Of a stretch of 64,000 nt of DNA, positions 1 through 9,149 are shown piece by piece (position 1 is the stretch's first letter; each line of letters begins with the position of its first letter). Source of the stretch: Mycobacterium heckeshornense (GTDB lineage: Bacteria > Actinomycetota > Actinomycetes > Mycobacteriales > Mycobacteriaceae). The position numbers and the translations under genes are program-made. The notes beneath the pieces are model-generated. The model was not told the origin of the DNA, did no database searches, and saw nothing but the letters and a program-made list of their open reading frames with translations. The stretch covers positions 3,224,001-3,288,000 of the forward strand of contig NZ_AP024237.1 of the NCBI RefSeq assembly GCF_016592155.1, in the 5' to 3' direction.

Positions 1-80
1 GCTATGCACAGTTGGGATTCCATCACCAGGTGGCGCTTTCGGGTCGGCTCGGCGTCGGTGGCCACACGTAGCATTCGTAC

Positions 81-1445
81 ATGCGTTCGACCAGCCGTGA
101 GGAGATCGTCGAGGTCTTCGATGCACTGCATGATGCGGTGTCGCGGCTCGGTGAGCTGACCTTTGAGGTGCTGACGACGCCGGAGCGGATGGCACTTCTG
201 GAGCGGCTCGAAAACGAGGCGCGCCGGTTGCCGGTGGCAGGACATGCCCTGATCAACGGCGTGCGCCAGCGGGCCACACCGACCGAGCTGGGCGGCAAGT
301 TGTCGCATGCCTTGGCCGATCGGCTGCGCGTCAGCCGTCCGGAGGCCGCGCGGCGCATCCACGAGGCCGAGGATCTCGGCGACCGGCAGGCCTTGACCGG
401 CGAGCCGTTGCCGCCGCGATTGGCTGCCACCGCCGCCGCGCAGCGCGCCGGAGACATCGGCGCCGGCCACGTCGCGGTGATCCGCAGGTTCTTCGAGCAG
501 TTGCCGTGTTGGATCGACGCGGCCACCCGCGAGCGCGCGGAAGCCAAGCTGGCAGGGTTGGCCACCCAGTTTCGACCTGATCAGCTGGCCAAGCTGGCCG
601 ACAAGCTCGCTGACTGCCTCAACCCGGACGGCGACTTCACCGACGAGGATCGCGCCCGTCGACGCGGGCTGAGCCTGGGCAGACAAGACATCGACGGGAT
701 GAGTCCCATCCGCGGCTGGCTCACCCCGGCCATGCGCGCCACCGTGGAGGCGGTGTTAGCCAAACTCGCCGCGCCCGGTATGGCCAACCCGTACGACGAC
801 AGACCGGTCATCGACGGCACTCCCAGCGAAGAAGCCATCAAGCGCGACACTCGCTCAGCCGCTCAGCGCAATCACGATGGCTTGCTGGCCGGGCTGCGGG
901 CGCTGCTAGCCAGCGGGGAACTCGGCCAGCACAACGGACTTCCGGCCAGCATCATCGTCACCACTACCTTGGCAGAGTTGGAGGCCGGCGCCGGGCGTGG
1001 GCTCACCGGTGGCGGATCGTTGCTGCCGATGAGCGACGTGATCCGCATGGCCGGTCATGCCCATCACTATTTGGCCATTTTTCATAAGGGACGCGCCTTG
1101 GCGCTGTACCACACCAAACGTCTGGCTTCACCGGCGCAGCGAATCGTGTTGTACGCGAAGGACCGTGGCTGCACGGCGCCCGGCTGCGACGTGCCCGCGT
1201 ACTTCACCGAGGTCCATCATGTCACCGACTACGCCAAATGCCGTACCACCGACGTCAACGACCTCACCCTCGCCTGCGGAACCAATCACCGAACCGTCCA
1301 ACCCGGCGGCTGGCAAACCCGCAAGCGCAAAGATGGTCTCACCGAATGGATCCCGCCACCGCATCTGGACCGCGGACAGCCGCGCATCAACACTTTCCAC
1401 CACCCGGAAAAGCTGCTCCGCGATGAGGAAGACGACGATCCGTGA
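81..1445 (+). CDS. 13E12-type DUF222/HNH endonuclease-like protein
   Basis: This 454-residue protein has the N-terminal DUF222 region and C-terminal HNH domain typical of the mycobacterial 13E12 repeat family. The HNH part lies at about residues 355-400: Cys pairs in RGCTAPGC, the EVHH motif, and an Asn and later His in DVNDL...CGTNH. Full length and the usual start ([13 protein letters not shown]) suggest it is intact. These proteins occur in many copies in mycobacterial genomes; their role is unresolved, and they are often treated as mobile or repetitive genes although no transposase is visible here. The gene stands alone at the window edge, convergent with the udgX gene. Family is firm; activity is inferred from the domain only. 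Confidence 0.9.
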   Translation: MRSTSREEIVEVFDALHDAVSRLGELTFEVLTTPERMALLERLENEARRLPVAGHALINGVRQRATPTELGGKLSHALADRLRVSRPEAARRIHEAEDLGDRQALTGEPLPPRLAATAAAQRAGDIGAGHVAVIRRFFEQLPCWIDAATRERAEAKLAGLATQFRPDQLAKLADKLADCLNPDGDFTDEDRARRRGLSLGRQDIDGMSPIRGWLTPAMRATVEAVLAKLAAPGMANPYDDRPVIDGTPSEEAIKRDTRSAAQRNHDGLLAGLRALLASGELGQHNGLPASIIVTTTLAELEAGAGRGLTGGGSLLPMSDVIRMAGHAHHYLAIFHKGRALALYHTKRLASPAQRIVLYAKDRGCTAPGCDVPAYFTEVHHVTDYAKCRTTDVNDLTLACGTNHRTVQPGGWQTRKRKDGLTEWIPPPHLDRGQPRINTFHHPEKLLRDEEDDDP

Positions 1446-1615
1446 GAACGCGCCGCTGGGCCCAACATCGACGCGTGGCGTAGTGGACCATCGGCGCGCC
1501 ACCACCCGCCGCTTCCGGGGACACGTTTGCGGCGCTGGGCATGCCAAGGCAGGGTGACCGCGCCGATGGTCACCATCACGGTGTACCCGCAGGGATGCGG
1601 ATCAAACGGGGCGCG

Positions 1616-2296
1616 TCACCGTCGTTGACGTCGGCGGCCGGCCAAACTGGCCCGGGCGCTGCGCAGGTCGCCGACGAATAGTTGGTACATCTCGTGGCGG
1701 CGCTCGGTGCGCTCGCGCACCACCGCTGACGGGTGAAAGGTGGCCACTACCCGCGGCTCCGGTTCGACGCGGATCTCCGCCTCGCGGGGCAGCCGCATCA
1801 GCTCGCCGCGGTGCGCCGAGATTCGAAAGGCCGCGCCCAAAAGCGATTGTGCCGCGGTCGCGCCGAGGCACACGATCACCTGCGGTCGCACCGCCTCGAT
1901 TTCGGCGACGAGCCACGGGCGGCAGGCCACCACTTCGGTCCGGCTGGGCTTTTGATGTATGCGTCGCTTTGCGTTCTTGCGGGTGAACTTGAAGTGCTTG
2001 ACGGCATTGGTCTGATACGTCACATCCGGGTCGATGCCCGCCTCGTCGAGCGCCCGGGCAAGCAGCCGGCCGGCCGGACCCACGAACGGCAAGCCCTCGA
2101 TGTCCTCCCGGTCACCCGGTTGCTCACCGACGAGCATGAGCTGGGCATGCGAATCCCCGTGCCCGAAAACAGTTTGCGAGGCGCTCTCGTAGAGCGAGCA
2201 GCCCCGGCACACATTGGCGGCAGCCTCAAGTGAATCGAGGTCGCGGTCCTCGGGTAAGTAGCTCGCCGCACTGGTTTTCCGCGCTGCCGCCATCAC
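1616..2296 (-). CDS. udgX: UdgX-type uracil-DNA glycosylase
   Basis: The 226-residue protein is a family-4-like uracil-DNA glycosylase with iron-sulfur cysteines (C30, C33, C125, C143). Motif GEQPGDRED is at residues 57-65 and HPSAVVR is near the C-terminus. The decisive feature is the loop KRRIHQKPS with His114: in M. smegmatis UdgX the equivalent His forms a covalent bond to DNA at the uracil site, which sets UdgX apart from ordinary UDGs. It would therefore act in uracil recognition or repair as a suicide-type enzyme in the cytoplasm. As far as I recall M. tuberculosis lacks it, so it fits the accessory nature of this end of the window. The next gene upstream is a decayed oxidoreductase, with no operon partner. 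Confidence 0.92.
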   Translation of the reverse strand: MMAAARKTSAASYLPEDRDLDSLEAAANVCRGCSLYESASQTVFGHGDSHAQLMLVGEQPGDREDIEGLPFVGPAGRLLARALDEAGIDPDVTYQTNAVKHFKFTRKNAKRRIHQKPSRTEVVACRPWLVAEIEAVRPQVIVCLGATAAQSLLGAAFRISAHRGELMRLPREAEIRVEPEPRVVATFHPSAVVRERTERRHEMYQLFVGDLRSARASLAGRRRQRR

Positions 2297-2302
2297 CGAT
2301 CC

Positions 2303-2671
2303 TCACGCGTGCTCACGCCGCGACTTTCGACTCCCAGACGCCGAAGAATCGGTCCTGCTCGGGCCCGATCCGCGGGATGTAGACGTCGTCGACAGCCGCG
2401 CTCGACATCCTTTGGAGTAGGGGTCGCGCGGGTCGCTGCCGCTGCGCCACCACGGCGGGGTGCATCCGGATGATGGGCAGGTCACAGCGGTGGTGATCGG
2501 CAGCGAGCAGGCCTGCGACACCGCCCCGATCACCGACCACACCACGGGGCTATGGCCCTGCTTGTCGTTCCAGAGCCGCGCGAACCTAGCGGTTTGGACC
2601 GAACGGGCTTGGCGCACCAGCTTCTTCGGATCGAACTCGTCGCAAGTAAGCAGGTGTCCCGGCGTTATCAT
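2303..2671 (-). pseudogene. Remnant of an LLM-class F420-dependent oxidoreductase
   Basis: Two pieces of one protein family are readable in different frames. The upstream frame (from 2671) gives an N-terminal piece with GHSPVVWSVIGAV, like the HSPFVWSVIGAI segment of the glucose-6-phosphate dehydrogenase-like F420 family. A neighbouring frame (to 2313) continues with CDLPIIRMHPAVVAQ and then jumps directly to a C-terminal end, AVDDVYIPRIGPEQDRFF. About 230 residues of the roughly 320-residue family are missing between these pieces. The gene therefore carries a large internal deletion plus a frameshift and cannot make a working enzyme. The family assignment rests on remembered motif similarity. 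Confidence 0.65.
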
Positions 2672-2681
2672 GCTGGCCCGC

Positions 2682-3239
2682 TCAGCCCTTGCCGAGGATG
2701 GCGTCGCGGGCCCGGTCCATCATCGCCGCGAACGGGCCGGCCAGCATGTTGGCGACCTGGGATTCGACCCCGGCGTGGGGGCGGGTGGGCGCGATTGCTT
2801 CGGCCAGTTCGACGGCGCGGCCCATCCACCGCAGCTCGTCTCGGTCCAGCTCTTCTTCGAGCTTGGCGAACTCCTCCTGCTCTTCGTGCTCGGCGTGCTC
2901 AGCGACCGCATCGCGAAGCTCGATCAATTGGCCGCTGAACTCGTACGAGTCGACATCGAGTGACTCCAATTGACTGAGCACCTTTTTCGCTTCGTTCTCT
3001 TCCTGCAGCCGTGTGCCGACCACCTTGTCGCCGTTGGGGATTTTCCGCTTTGCGCGCGGGTGCACGATCTGTTCCTCCGCGGTTTCATGCACCGCGAGCA
3101 ACCGCCGCAGCTCGAGGAACGTTTTCTCTCGCTCCTTGCCGCTCGCCTTCAGCGTCTCGGCGAACAGCGACTTGATCCGTTCGTGTTGGCCGACGAGGAA
3201 TCGCGTCACCTCGGTCGCTGACCTGACGGTTGTTGCCAC
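2682..3239 (-). CDS. Hemerythrin-like HHE-domain protein
   Basis: This 185-residue protein is predicted to be all-helical with the His/Glu spacing of the hemerythrin HHE domain: H19 (GQHERIKSLF), H51 and H60 (VHETAEEQIVHP), and His-Glu pairs in AEHAEHEEQEEF near residue 115. Such proteins bind a di-iron centre; the mycobacterial relative Rv2633c has been reported to have catalase-like activity, which is only suggestive here. The GTG start at 3239 follows a strong AGGAGGA site. It is a single gene, divergent from the lipoprotein gene at 3582 across a 342-bp gap. A role in peroxide or redox stress is inference from the family. Confidence 0.85.
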   Translation of the reverse strand: MATTVRSATEVTRFLVGQHERIKSLFAETLKASGKEREKTFLELRRLLAVHETAEEQIVHPRAKRKIPNGDKVVGTRLQEENEAKKVLSQLESLDVDSYEFSGQLIELRDAVAEHAEHEEQEEFAKLEEELDRDELRWMGRAVELAEAIAPTRPHAGVESQVANMLAGPFAAMMDRARDAILGKG

Positions 3240-3581
3240 CGTGTCCTCCTGAAGAGTCCTGGACCGCGCCCCGGGCTGTGGTGCGCGCTGCTAGGGGCTA
3301 CCCCAACGTGCCGGGCAGCAAACACGGCACGAAGGTGTCAGCCCGGCCGGCATGCTTGCTGGCGAGCCGATTTGCCAAAGACGCTGTGCGGGTAGGTAAT
3401 ACGCTTGCACCTCAACGCCGAGGACGCGAGATCGTTCTTCGGCTTCTGGGGACACCGCCGGCGGGCCACCCCTGCGGCTGGACCAGAGCGGCGATTGGAC
3501 GCGCCGGGCCAGGTGTAGCCGACGACACATCCGGGTACAGCAACCGGACGGGTTCAGGGCAACCGCGGAAGGAGAGCGGCC
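3240..3581. other. Intergenic region, 342 bp
   Basis: This gap separates the divergent hemerythrin-like and lipoprotein genes, so it should hold a promoter for each. The only candidate I can point to is a weak plus-strand pair, TTGCCA at 3372-3377 and TAATAC at 3397-3402, with a long 19-nt spacer. Overlapping reading frames on both strands have no recognisable protein content. I see no RNA gene or repeat. Confidence 0.3.
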
Positions 3582-4625
3582 GTGGCTGGGTCGCCGCTGT
3601 GGCGCTGGTGCGGTGCCGCGGCCGCGGCGGCCATCGCGGCCGCAGGCTGTTCGAGCCCGTCGCAACCGGAAAGCACGCCCGAAGTGACGGTGCGCTGGGT
3701 CGGCGCAACACTGCGCGATCCGGTGTGGTCGTCTGGCACGCACGCGCTGATCGGCCTCACCGACGACGGTCGGCTGGCCGAGGTCAGCGATCCGCTGAGC
3801 CCCCAGCATGGGAAGACGCGGCTCTCCCCGCCGATGCAAGCGGGGCGCAACCTGCAGATCAGCCGCACCGACGGCGGGCAGGTGTTCGTGCCGCAGCCCG
3901 GCCGTAACAAGGTGGCGGTCGTCGACCTCGGCACGCTGCGTCAGCTCGACGAGGTCGACGCCGGCCCTGCGCCCGCCTACCTGTCCGAAGACGCCGGCCT
4001 GGGTATCCTGCTGGCGCTGTCGGCCGACGGGCTGTCGGTGACGCCGGTCGATCAACACGGCTATCGCAAACTGGCCACCGCGGCCGTCACCGGATCCCCC
4101 GCCGACACCATCGACGGCGCCAACCGCGGGCGCGCGATCGAATACCACCTCTACGGCCCATCGGGAATCCGCTACTACAAGGATGCGTCGTCTCCACCCG
4201 CGCAACGCGGGTCGCTGCGCATCGGCGTCGCGGTCTCCGCCGGCGACGGCACCCAGGTGACGCGCAGCTATGTGGCCGGGCGCGACGACGGCGTGCTGTA
4301 TGCCGTCGACTCGCGCCGCGGCGGTGACGGGATGCAGGTGCTGGCCCGCACCCGGCTGCCCTCCCCCATCCGCAAGCTGGGCACCGACGACACCCGCATC
4401 TACGCGGCCACCGACCATGAGGTGGTGACGCTGGAGACGGCTAGCTTCACCGGATACCCGAGCGGCACGATTCCCGTCCTGCACGTCACCAACTACCGTG
4501 CGGGCCTGCCGCCCGGCCCGGTCCGGTCCGCCGCCGTGTCGGGCATGGCGGTCGGGCCGCACCGGGTCTTTCTGACGCTGCAGGGCACGCCGTATGTGCT
4601 CAGCGTCGCCAAGCCGCACCGGTGA
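3582..4625 (+). CDS. Putative lipoprotein with beta-propeller-like body
   Basis: The product has 347 residues. The GTG start at 3582 follows a GGAAGGAGA ribosome site. The first 22 residues form a lipoprotein signal ending in a lipobox (AAAGC at about 18-22), so the protein is probably lipid-anchored outside the membrane. The rest is a soluble region with repeated strand-rich blocks (for example GGQVFVPQPGRNKVAVVDL), resembling YncE-like beta-propellers. I do not recognise a specific family member and assign no function. The stop codon is 14 bp before the next start, so the two genes are probably co-transcribed. Confidence 0.75.
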   Translation: MAGSPLWRWCGAAAAAAIAAAGCSSPSQPESTPEVTVRWVGATLRDPVWSSGTHALIGLTDDGRLAEVSDPLSPQHGKTRLSPPMQAGRNLQISRTDGGQVFVPQPGRNKVAVVDLGTLRQLDEVDAGPAPAYLSEDAGLGILLALSADGLSVTPVDQHGYRKLATAAVTGSPADTIDGANRGRAIEYHLYGPSGIRYYKDASSPPAQRGSLRIGVAVSAGDGTQVTRSYVAGRDDGVLYAVDSRRGGDGMQVLARTRLPSPIRKLGTDDTRIYAATDHEVVTLETASFTGYPSGTIPVLHVTNYRAGLPPGPVRSAAVSGMAVGPHRVFLTLQGTPYVLSVAKPHR

Positions 4626-4639
4626 GACGAGGAACAGCG

Positions 4640-5020
4640 ATGGTCAATATCGACGACGATATGCAGCTGCTCACCGAGCAGATCGACGCGCTCAAACGAC
4701 TCGGGACGAAACACGAACTGGCCGAAGGCGAAAGCTACGACTTTTCCATCAGGTGGGGCACGGCGCTGGCCGGGCGGCTGCGTCGGCTCGTCCACTACAG
4801 CACCCGCGGCTTGCTCAGCGACGCAGACGAGCGCCGGTTCCGGTCGTTGTGCGACGACCTGCGTGCGCTATCGGACCTTATCGACCGGTTCGAGCTTGCC
4901 CATCCGGTGTTCACCGAGAGGCCACCGGTCAAAGCTAAGCGCCACGGGGCAGGCCGATTCGCCAGCTCGCGGCGCGGGATTCTCCGTCGTGGTCGAGAAA
5001 ATCGTTCTCCCGCAACCTGA
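4640..5020 (+). CDS. Conserved hypothetical protein downstream of lipoprotein
   Basis: A 126-residue hydrophilic protein, probably helical, starting at ATG 4640 (MVNIDDDMQLL) just after a GAGGAA ribosome site; an upstream in-frame start at 4622 would overlap the lipoprotein gene and is less likely. The first 95 residues (LLTEQIDALKRLGTKHELAEG...) look like folded protein. The last 30 residues are basic and Arg/Ser-rich, and overlap the convergent zinc-ribbon gene by 86 bp. No known domain is recognised. The close spacing to the lipoprotein gene suggests a shared transcript. Confidence 0.65.
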   Translation: MVNIDDDMQLLTEQIDALKRLGTKHELAEGESYDFSIRWGTALAGRLRRLVHYSTRGLLSDADERRFRSLCDDLRALSDLIDRFELAHPVFTERPPVKAKRHGAGRFASSRRGILRRGRENRSPAT

Positions 5021-5252
5021 TTCCGGTACGCGGCTTGCGGCAGTCGGGGTTGCGGCAAGTGAGCGCCACCATATACGCGTCCTGGTCTTCGTCGAGAAAC
5101 AAAAAGCCGAGGTACAAAGCGCGGCCGACGTGGAACTCCGTTCCGCCGCAGCTTTCGCAGTACCCGCCCTTGGCGGCAACCTGCTGGAGAACACGTTCAC
5201 GCTCGGCCGGCTGCAACTCGACCAACTCGGGCCGCACCATCGACTCGGTCAT
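4935..5252 (-). CDS. Small zinc-ribbon-like protein
   Basis: A 105-residue protein with two cysteine pairs, CESC at about 32-35 and CRNPDC at about 66-71, spaced as in a zinc ribbon, and a conserved-looking core (RALYLGFLFLDEDQDAY). It starts 2 bp after the stop of the b561/molybdopterin oxidoreductase gene, so it is almost certainly in that operon and may serve that enzyme, although this is inference from position only. The 3' end overlaps the convergent hypothetical gene by 86 bp. I do not recognise a named family. Confidence 0.7.
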   Translation of the reverse strand: MTESMVRPELVELQPAERERVLQQVAAKGGYCESCGGTEFHVGRALYLGFLFLDEDQDAYMVALTCRNPDCRKPRTGIRLRENDFLDHDGESRAASWRIGLPRGA

Positions 5253-5254
5253 GG

Positions 5255-6742
5255 TCAGATCTCCACATCCTTGTCGTAGTGGATGTTGTCTTCACGCCAC
5301 CCGCCCAAGCCCATGCCGATACCGGTGTAGTCATCGATGAACTCAATCTGGTTGATCCACTTGGCCATTTTGAATCCCACCTGGGTCTCCACCCGCAATC
5401 GCAGCGGCGCACCGTGTTTGATCGGCAACGGCATGCCGTTCATCTCGTAGGCCAGGATGGTCTGCGGCTTGTAGGCCAGCTCGAGATCCATGACCTCATA
5501 GAACTGCCCCAGTCCGTCGGAGCTGGGTTCGTCGCGGCTGTTGTCCTGCATGGTCAAAAAGCAGATGTAGCGGGCCCCCGGCAGCGGCTTGACGTGCTCG
5601 ACCAGCTTGCCCAGGTGCAGGCCGCTCCATTGGCCGAGGCTCGTCCAACCCTGCACACAGTTGTGCATGACGCGCTGCGTTTCCGGTTCGGCCAGCGCCC
5701 GCAGCGCGGCAAGGTCCAGGGTCACCGGGTTTTCCACCAGCCCGCCGACCCGCAGCCGCCAGTCGACGAAGTTGTGCACCGCCATCACCTTGTACTCGGT
5801 TGAACAGGGTGGCTTACCGTTAACGCGGTGCTCTCCCGACAGTTTGCGCCGCGGGTAGTTCTGCCGTGAATTCAACGGCCGCAACAACATCAGCTTGGCG
5901 CGCGTGTTGATCGCACCAAGGACGCGGTGTACCTGCACGGGCCGGCGAAGGCTCCACTTCGTTGCCGCGATGTGGATGGCGACGATCGCACCAACGATCA
6001 CTGCGGACAACGCGGTCGCCCAGTAAATGTTGCGGACGGAGCCGAAAATCATGGCGGCGTTGAGTTGACCCCAGCCCCAGAAAGCGATCATCGACAGATG
6101 GATCACGATGAACACCAGGAAGGCGACCAGACCGACGAAATGCAGGGTGCGCGCCCACTGCCGTCCACCCCACATGTGGACATACCACGGAAAGCGCGCC
6201 TCGATCGCCGGGGATTGGGCGGCACCGGTGAGGATCTGAAACGGAGCGAGCAGGAAGATCACGCCCGCGTAGGTCAGTTTCTGGATGGCATCCAGCGGCT
6301 CGCCGGGCAGCAGCGGCGGCAGGTTGAACGTCATGTAGGCGACGATGTCGTTCCAGGCCTCCGGGAAGATTGACCACGAGTAGGGCCAGTACCGGTGCCA
6401 CTGCCCGGTGGCGAACAACAGAAGGTAGTAAGACAGGCCGACCAGAATCCAGCAGATCACCGAGAAGAAGTGCCAGTGCCGGCCCATGCCCAGTTTCTTA
6501 TGACCGGGCAGCGCCACGAGCGAGCTGTAAGACTCTTCTTCGTCGAGGGTGTCGTACAGCTTGTCGGTCGGCATTTCCTTGGTCGTGAAGCGTGCCCACT
6601 CGGTGCCGGGTTTGCTGTCGTCGTTGCAGTACAGCTTGGGATGCGTGCCCAGGATTTCGATGCCGCTGCGCAGCAGCAGCGTCAGAAACAGCACGTTGAG
6701 CCAGTGGTCGATCCGCAGCCATACCGGGTAGTCGAGCGTCAT
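5255..6742 (-). CDS. Cytochrome b561-molybdopterin oxidoreductase fusion
   Basis: The 495-residue protein has two parts. Residues 1-260 carry about five membrane segments with histidines placed as in b561/formate dehydrogenase-gamma cytochromes (for example LRIDHWLNVLF, HWHFFSVICW). Residues 300-495 are a sulfite-oxidase-like molybdopterin-binding domain with the conserved Cys in VMHNCVQGWTSLGQWSG, the probable Mo ligand. This resembles the YedZ/YedY (MsrQ/MsrP) arrangement with both parts in one polypeptide. It would pass electrons between a membrane heme and a molybdenum centre; the substrate is unknown. It follows a small membrane protein gene by 10 bp and precedes the zinc-ribbon gene by 2 bp. 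Confidence 0.85.
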   Translation of the reverse strand: MTLDYPVWLRIDHWLNVLFLTLLLRSGIEILGTHPKLYCNDDSKPGTEWARFTTKEMPTDKLYDTLDEEESYSSLVALPGHKKLGMGRHWHFFSVICWILVGLSYYLLLFATGQWHRYWPYSWSIFPEAWNDIVAYMTFNLPPLLPGEPLDAIQKLTYAGVIFLLAPFQILTGAAQSPAIEARFPWYVHMWGGRQWARTLHFVGLVAFLVFIVIHLSMIAFWGWGQLNAAMIFGSVRNIYWATALSAVIVGAIVAIHIAATKWSLRRPVQVHRVLGAINTRAKLMLLRPLNSRQNYPRRKLSGEHRVNGKPPCSTEYKVMAVHNFVDWRLRVGGLVENPVTLDLAALRALAEPETQRVMHNCVQGWTSLGQWSGLHLGKLVEHVKPLPGARYICFLTMQDNSRDEPSSDGLGQFYEVMDLELAYKPQTILAYEMNGMPLPIKHGAPLRLRVETQVGFKMAKWINQIEFIDDYTGIGMGLGGWREDNIHYDKDVEI

Positions 6743-6752
6743 CGCCGGCCGT

Positions 6753-7283
6753 TCAGTCGTGCCAACCCTGACGCTGGGGATACGCGACGTTGATGCCCAG
6801 CAGCACCGACATGTGCACCGCGACGAACGCCCCCGCGAAGGCGAGTGCGAACGTCGCAGGGGCGAAGTCCCACCGGCCCGTCAGCGCGATCAGCCCGGGC
6901 AGGCTGGCCGCGCGGCTTGCGAAGTACAGCACGATAACGACGACCGAGACCAGGTCGCCGGCAAACCAGCCCAGCTGTGGCGCGCGAGGCTTGACAGCCA
7001 ACCACATCCCGCCGGCTGCCAGCATGCAGGCGGTGATCAGCACGGCGCAGTAGAGCACGAAGTACAGCGGCAGCGCCTGCTGTGTGGCCAACACGTAGGC
7101 GTGCGCGACGATGATACCCACCAGCAGCAATCCGCCCAGCGCGGTTACCGTGCGCGGCAGGTCGAACGCCACATAGCCGTTGAGGCGAAGCCAGCGAGAC
7201 AACCGGCTGCGCCGCCAGGTCTCGACAGCCGTTTCGGCGAGAGCATCCACTGCGGCTGCGTACCCGGCGGCGCCGCTGGGCAA
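6753..7283 (-). CDS. Small integral membrane protein
   Basis: A 176-residue protein with four hydrophobic segments at about residues 46-65, 72-94, 104-124 and 145-166. The best start is TTG at 7283, six bases after the GH15 stop codon and preceded by AGGGG; it ends 10 bp before the b561/molybdopterin oxidoreductase gene. The tight spacing suggests it is an extra membrane subunit of that redox system. No named family is recognised, and it lacks a clear heme-binding His pattern. Confidence 0.7.
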   Translation of the reverse strand: MPSGAAGYAAAVDALAETAVETWRRSRLSRWLRLNGYVAFDLPRTVTALGGLLLVGIIVAHAYVLATQQALPLYFVLYCAVLITACMLAAGGMWLAVKPRAPQLGWFAGDLVSVVVIVLYFASRAASLPGLIALTGRWDFAPATFALAFAGAFVAVHMSVLLGINVAYPQRQGWHD

Positions 7284-7289
7284 ACACCC

Positions 7290-9074
7290 CTATCCGGTTC
7301 CGGCGCCGACCGGCGGGCGGCATCCTTCGGCGAGCCGATGCGCCGTCTCGAACAGCAGCGCATGCACGAAAGCCTGAGGCAGGTTGCCGCGCAGTTGGCG
7401 TTGGGCCACGTCGAATTCCTCGGTGAGCAATCCGGGTGGACCACAGGCGGTGCGGTTGCGCTCGAACCATCGAGCCGCGGCCACGTGGTTGCCGTGCTGA
7501 TGATCGGCCAAGGCCATCAGAAAGCCGCACAGCAGGAAAGCGCCTTCGGCTTGGCCGAGTGGCCGCTCGTCGGGCTGGAACCGGTACACGAAACCGTCCC
7601 GACCCAGATCGGCCCGCACCGCCTCGAGTGTGGCCACGGTGCGCGGATCGCCGAGCGGGATCGCCCCCCGGATCGACGGCATCAACAGTGCCGCATCGAT
7701 CCGTGAATCATCGGGTGCGCGTTGCCATCTTCCACTCGGGTGCAGGCAGTTCGAATCGGCGTCGGTGACGAGCAGATCAGCCAGGCGTTGCCACTCGGCA
7801 CCCTGGCGAGTGGGCGCCTGCTCAGCGATGCGCCGCAGCCCGGCCGCGCAGATGAGCCGCGAATGGGTCCAGCGGTGATTGCCGATCTCCCAGATGCCGG
7901 CGTCGGGCTCGCGCCAGCGCTCTCCGATCGATTGCACCAGCGTTTCCACCGCACGCCAGTGCGCGCCGTCCAGGCGGTCGCGGTCGGCGGCGGCCGCCAG
8001 CAGCAGCAGCGCCTCGCCGAACGTGTCGAGCTGGAACTGCTCGGTCACCCAATTGCCGGTCTTGACATCAGCGCCGGGATAACCCGGCAGGTCGAGCTGC
8101 TGTTCACGCGGCGGCGGCCGGCCGATGACGGAATAAGCGGGCCGAAGTCTGGGACCGTCGGCAAGGACGCGTTCGCCGACAAAGCGGACAGCGTCGTCGA
8201 GCAGCGGATAGCTGCCCGCCGCGGCCACGGCCTGACCGGCGTAACACTGGTCGCGGATCCAGCAGTACCGGTAGTCGTAGTTACGGCCTTGTTCAGCCCG
8301 TTCCGGCAGCGACATCGTCGCCGCGGCCACCATCCCGCCGCCACTGCTGGTCAAGCCGCGCAGCACCGCGTAGGCGACCTGGGTGTCGAGATCGGCCAAG
8401 GTATCCGAGAACGCCGGAACCGCGCTGGCCCAAGCCTGTTCGGTTTGTCGCCACACGTCGTCGGGCCGCACTGCGGCTTGGGGCAGCTCTTGGTCGGATA
8501 CTTCCAGCACCAAGTCGAAGTCGTGCCCGGGCGTAACGTTCACCACCGCGCGCAGCGCGCCGTCGTCGCCGCGGCGGGCCTCGGCGGGCCCGGTCCACCG
8601 GAATCGGTGTCGTCCGGTCCGCCCTGTCCACACGCCGTCGTTGTGGCACAGGTCGCGCATCGGCTCGGCACCGAAACCCGCGCGCAGGTCGAGGGTGACC
8701 CGCATCCGCATCGGCGCATCTCGTGCGATGATGCGGCGCAACAGCACCGCCGTGTCCGAGTCGCCCGGAAATGCAAGTGCCTCAAGGCATTCCACAATCC
8801 CATCGGTGGTCACCCAGCGCGACCGCCAGATCAGCGACCGCTGTTCGTAACGGCCGCCCCACACGAACCGCGGGTGATCCGGCGACACGGCGTAGACACC
8901 GCCGCCACCTAGCAACGAACTGAACACCGCGGGGCTGTCCCAGCGGGGAAAGCACATCCAGCAGTAATCGCCGCGCGGCCCGACGACGACACCCCGTTCG
9001 CCGTCGGCGAGCAGCGCGTATTCCCGAAGTACGTGCGGCGCAAGCTCTTCGACGAATGCTGGTTTTGCCGTCAT
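7290..9074 (-). CDS. Glycoside hydrolase family 15 protein (trehalase/glucoamylase type)
   Basis: The 594-residue protein has the usual GH15 length and order: an N-terminal beta-domain, then an (alpha/alpha)6 catalytic domain. Signature segments are NYDYRYCWIRD at about 275-285, the general acid in EPDAGIWEIG at about 396, and the general base in LTEEFD near 554. Mycobacterial members include trehalases, so trehalose or an alpha-glucan is the likely substrate, but the sequence does not settle which. There is no signal peptide, so it is cytoplasmic. ATG 9074 follows an AAGGGGGA site. The gene heads the run of minus-strand genes that ends at 4935, and it is divergent from the enolase-superfamily gene. 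Confidence 0.9.
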   Translation of the reverse strand: MTAKPAFVEELAPHVLREYALLADGERGVVVGPRGDYCWMCFPRWDSPAVFSSLLGGGGVYAVSPDHPRFVWGGRYEQRSLIWRSRWVTTDGIVECLEALAFPGDSDTAVLLRRIIARDAPMRMRVTLDLRAGFGAEPMRDLCHNDGVWTGRTGRHRFRWTGPAEARRGDDGALRAVVNVTPGHDFDLVLEVSDQELPQAAVRPDDVWRQTEQAWASAVPAFSDTLADLDTQVAYAVLRGLTSSGGGMVAAATMSLPERAEQGRNYDYRYCWIRDQCYAGQAVAAAGSYPLLDDAVRFVGERVLADGPRLRPAYSVIGRPPPREQQLDLPGYPGADVKTGNWVTEQFQLDTFGEALLLLAAAADRDRLDGAHWRAVETLVQSIGERWREPDAGIWEIGNHRWTHSRLICAAGLRRIAEQAPTRQGAEWQRLADLLVTDADSNCLHPSGRWQRAPDDSRIDAALLMPSIRGAIPLGDPRTVATLEAVRADLGRDGFVYRFQPDERPLGQAEGAFLLCGFLMALADHQHGNHVAAARWFERNRTACGPPGLLTEEFDVAQRQLRGNLPQAFVHALLFETAHRLAEGCRPPVGAGTG

Positions 9075-9149
9075 CGTCCCCCTTCCGCGCGCCGCCTGGC
9101 ACTGTGCAAACCGGGCATACCCGGTTTGCGTTGCGGGTAGACACCGGAC

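Noticed and set aside
81..1445. 13E12 gene as an insertion sequence
   Set aside because: No transposase, no terminal inverted repeats and no target duplication are visible; the family is repetitive but not shown to be an IS.
3291..4619. 442-codon open frame opposite the lipoprotein gene
   Set aside because: It mirrors the lipoprotein coding frame, has no ribosome site or recognisable domain, and is the type of long antisense frame expected in high-GC DNA.
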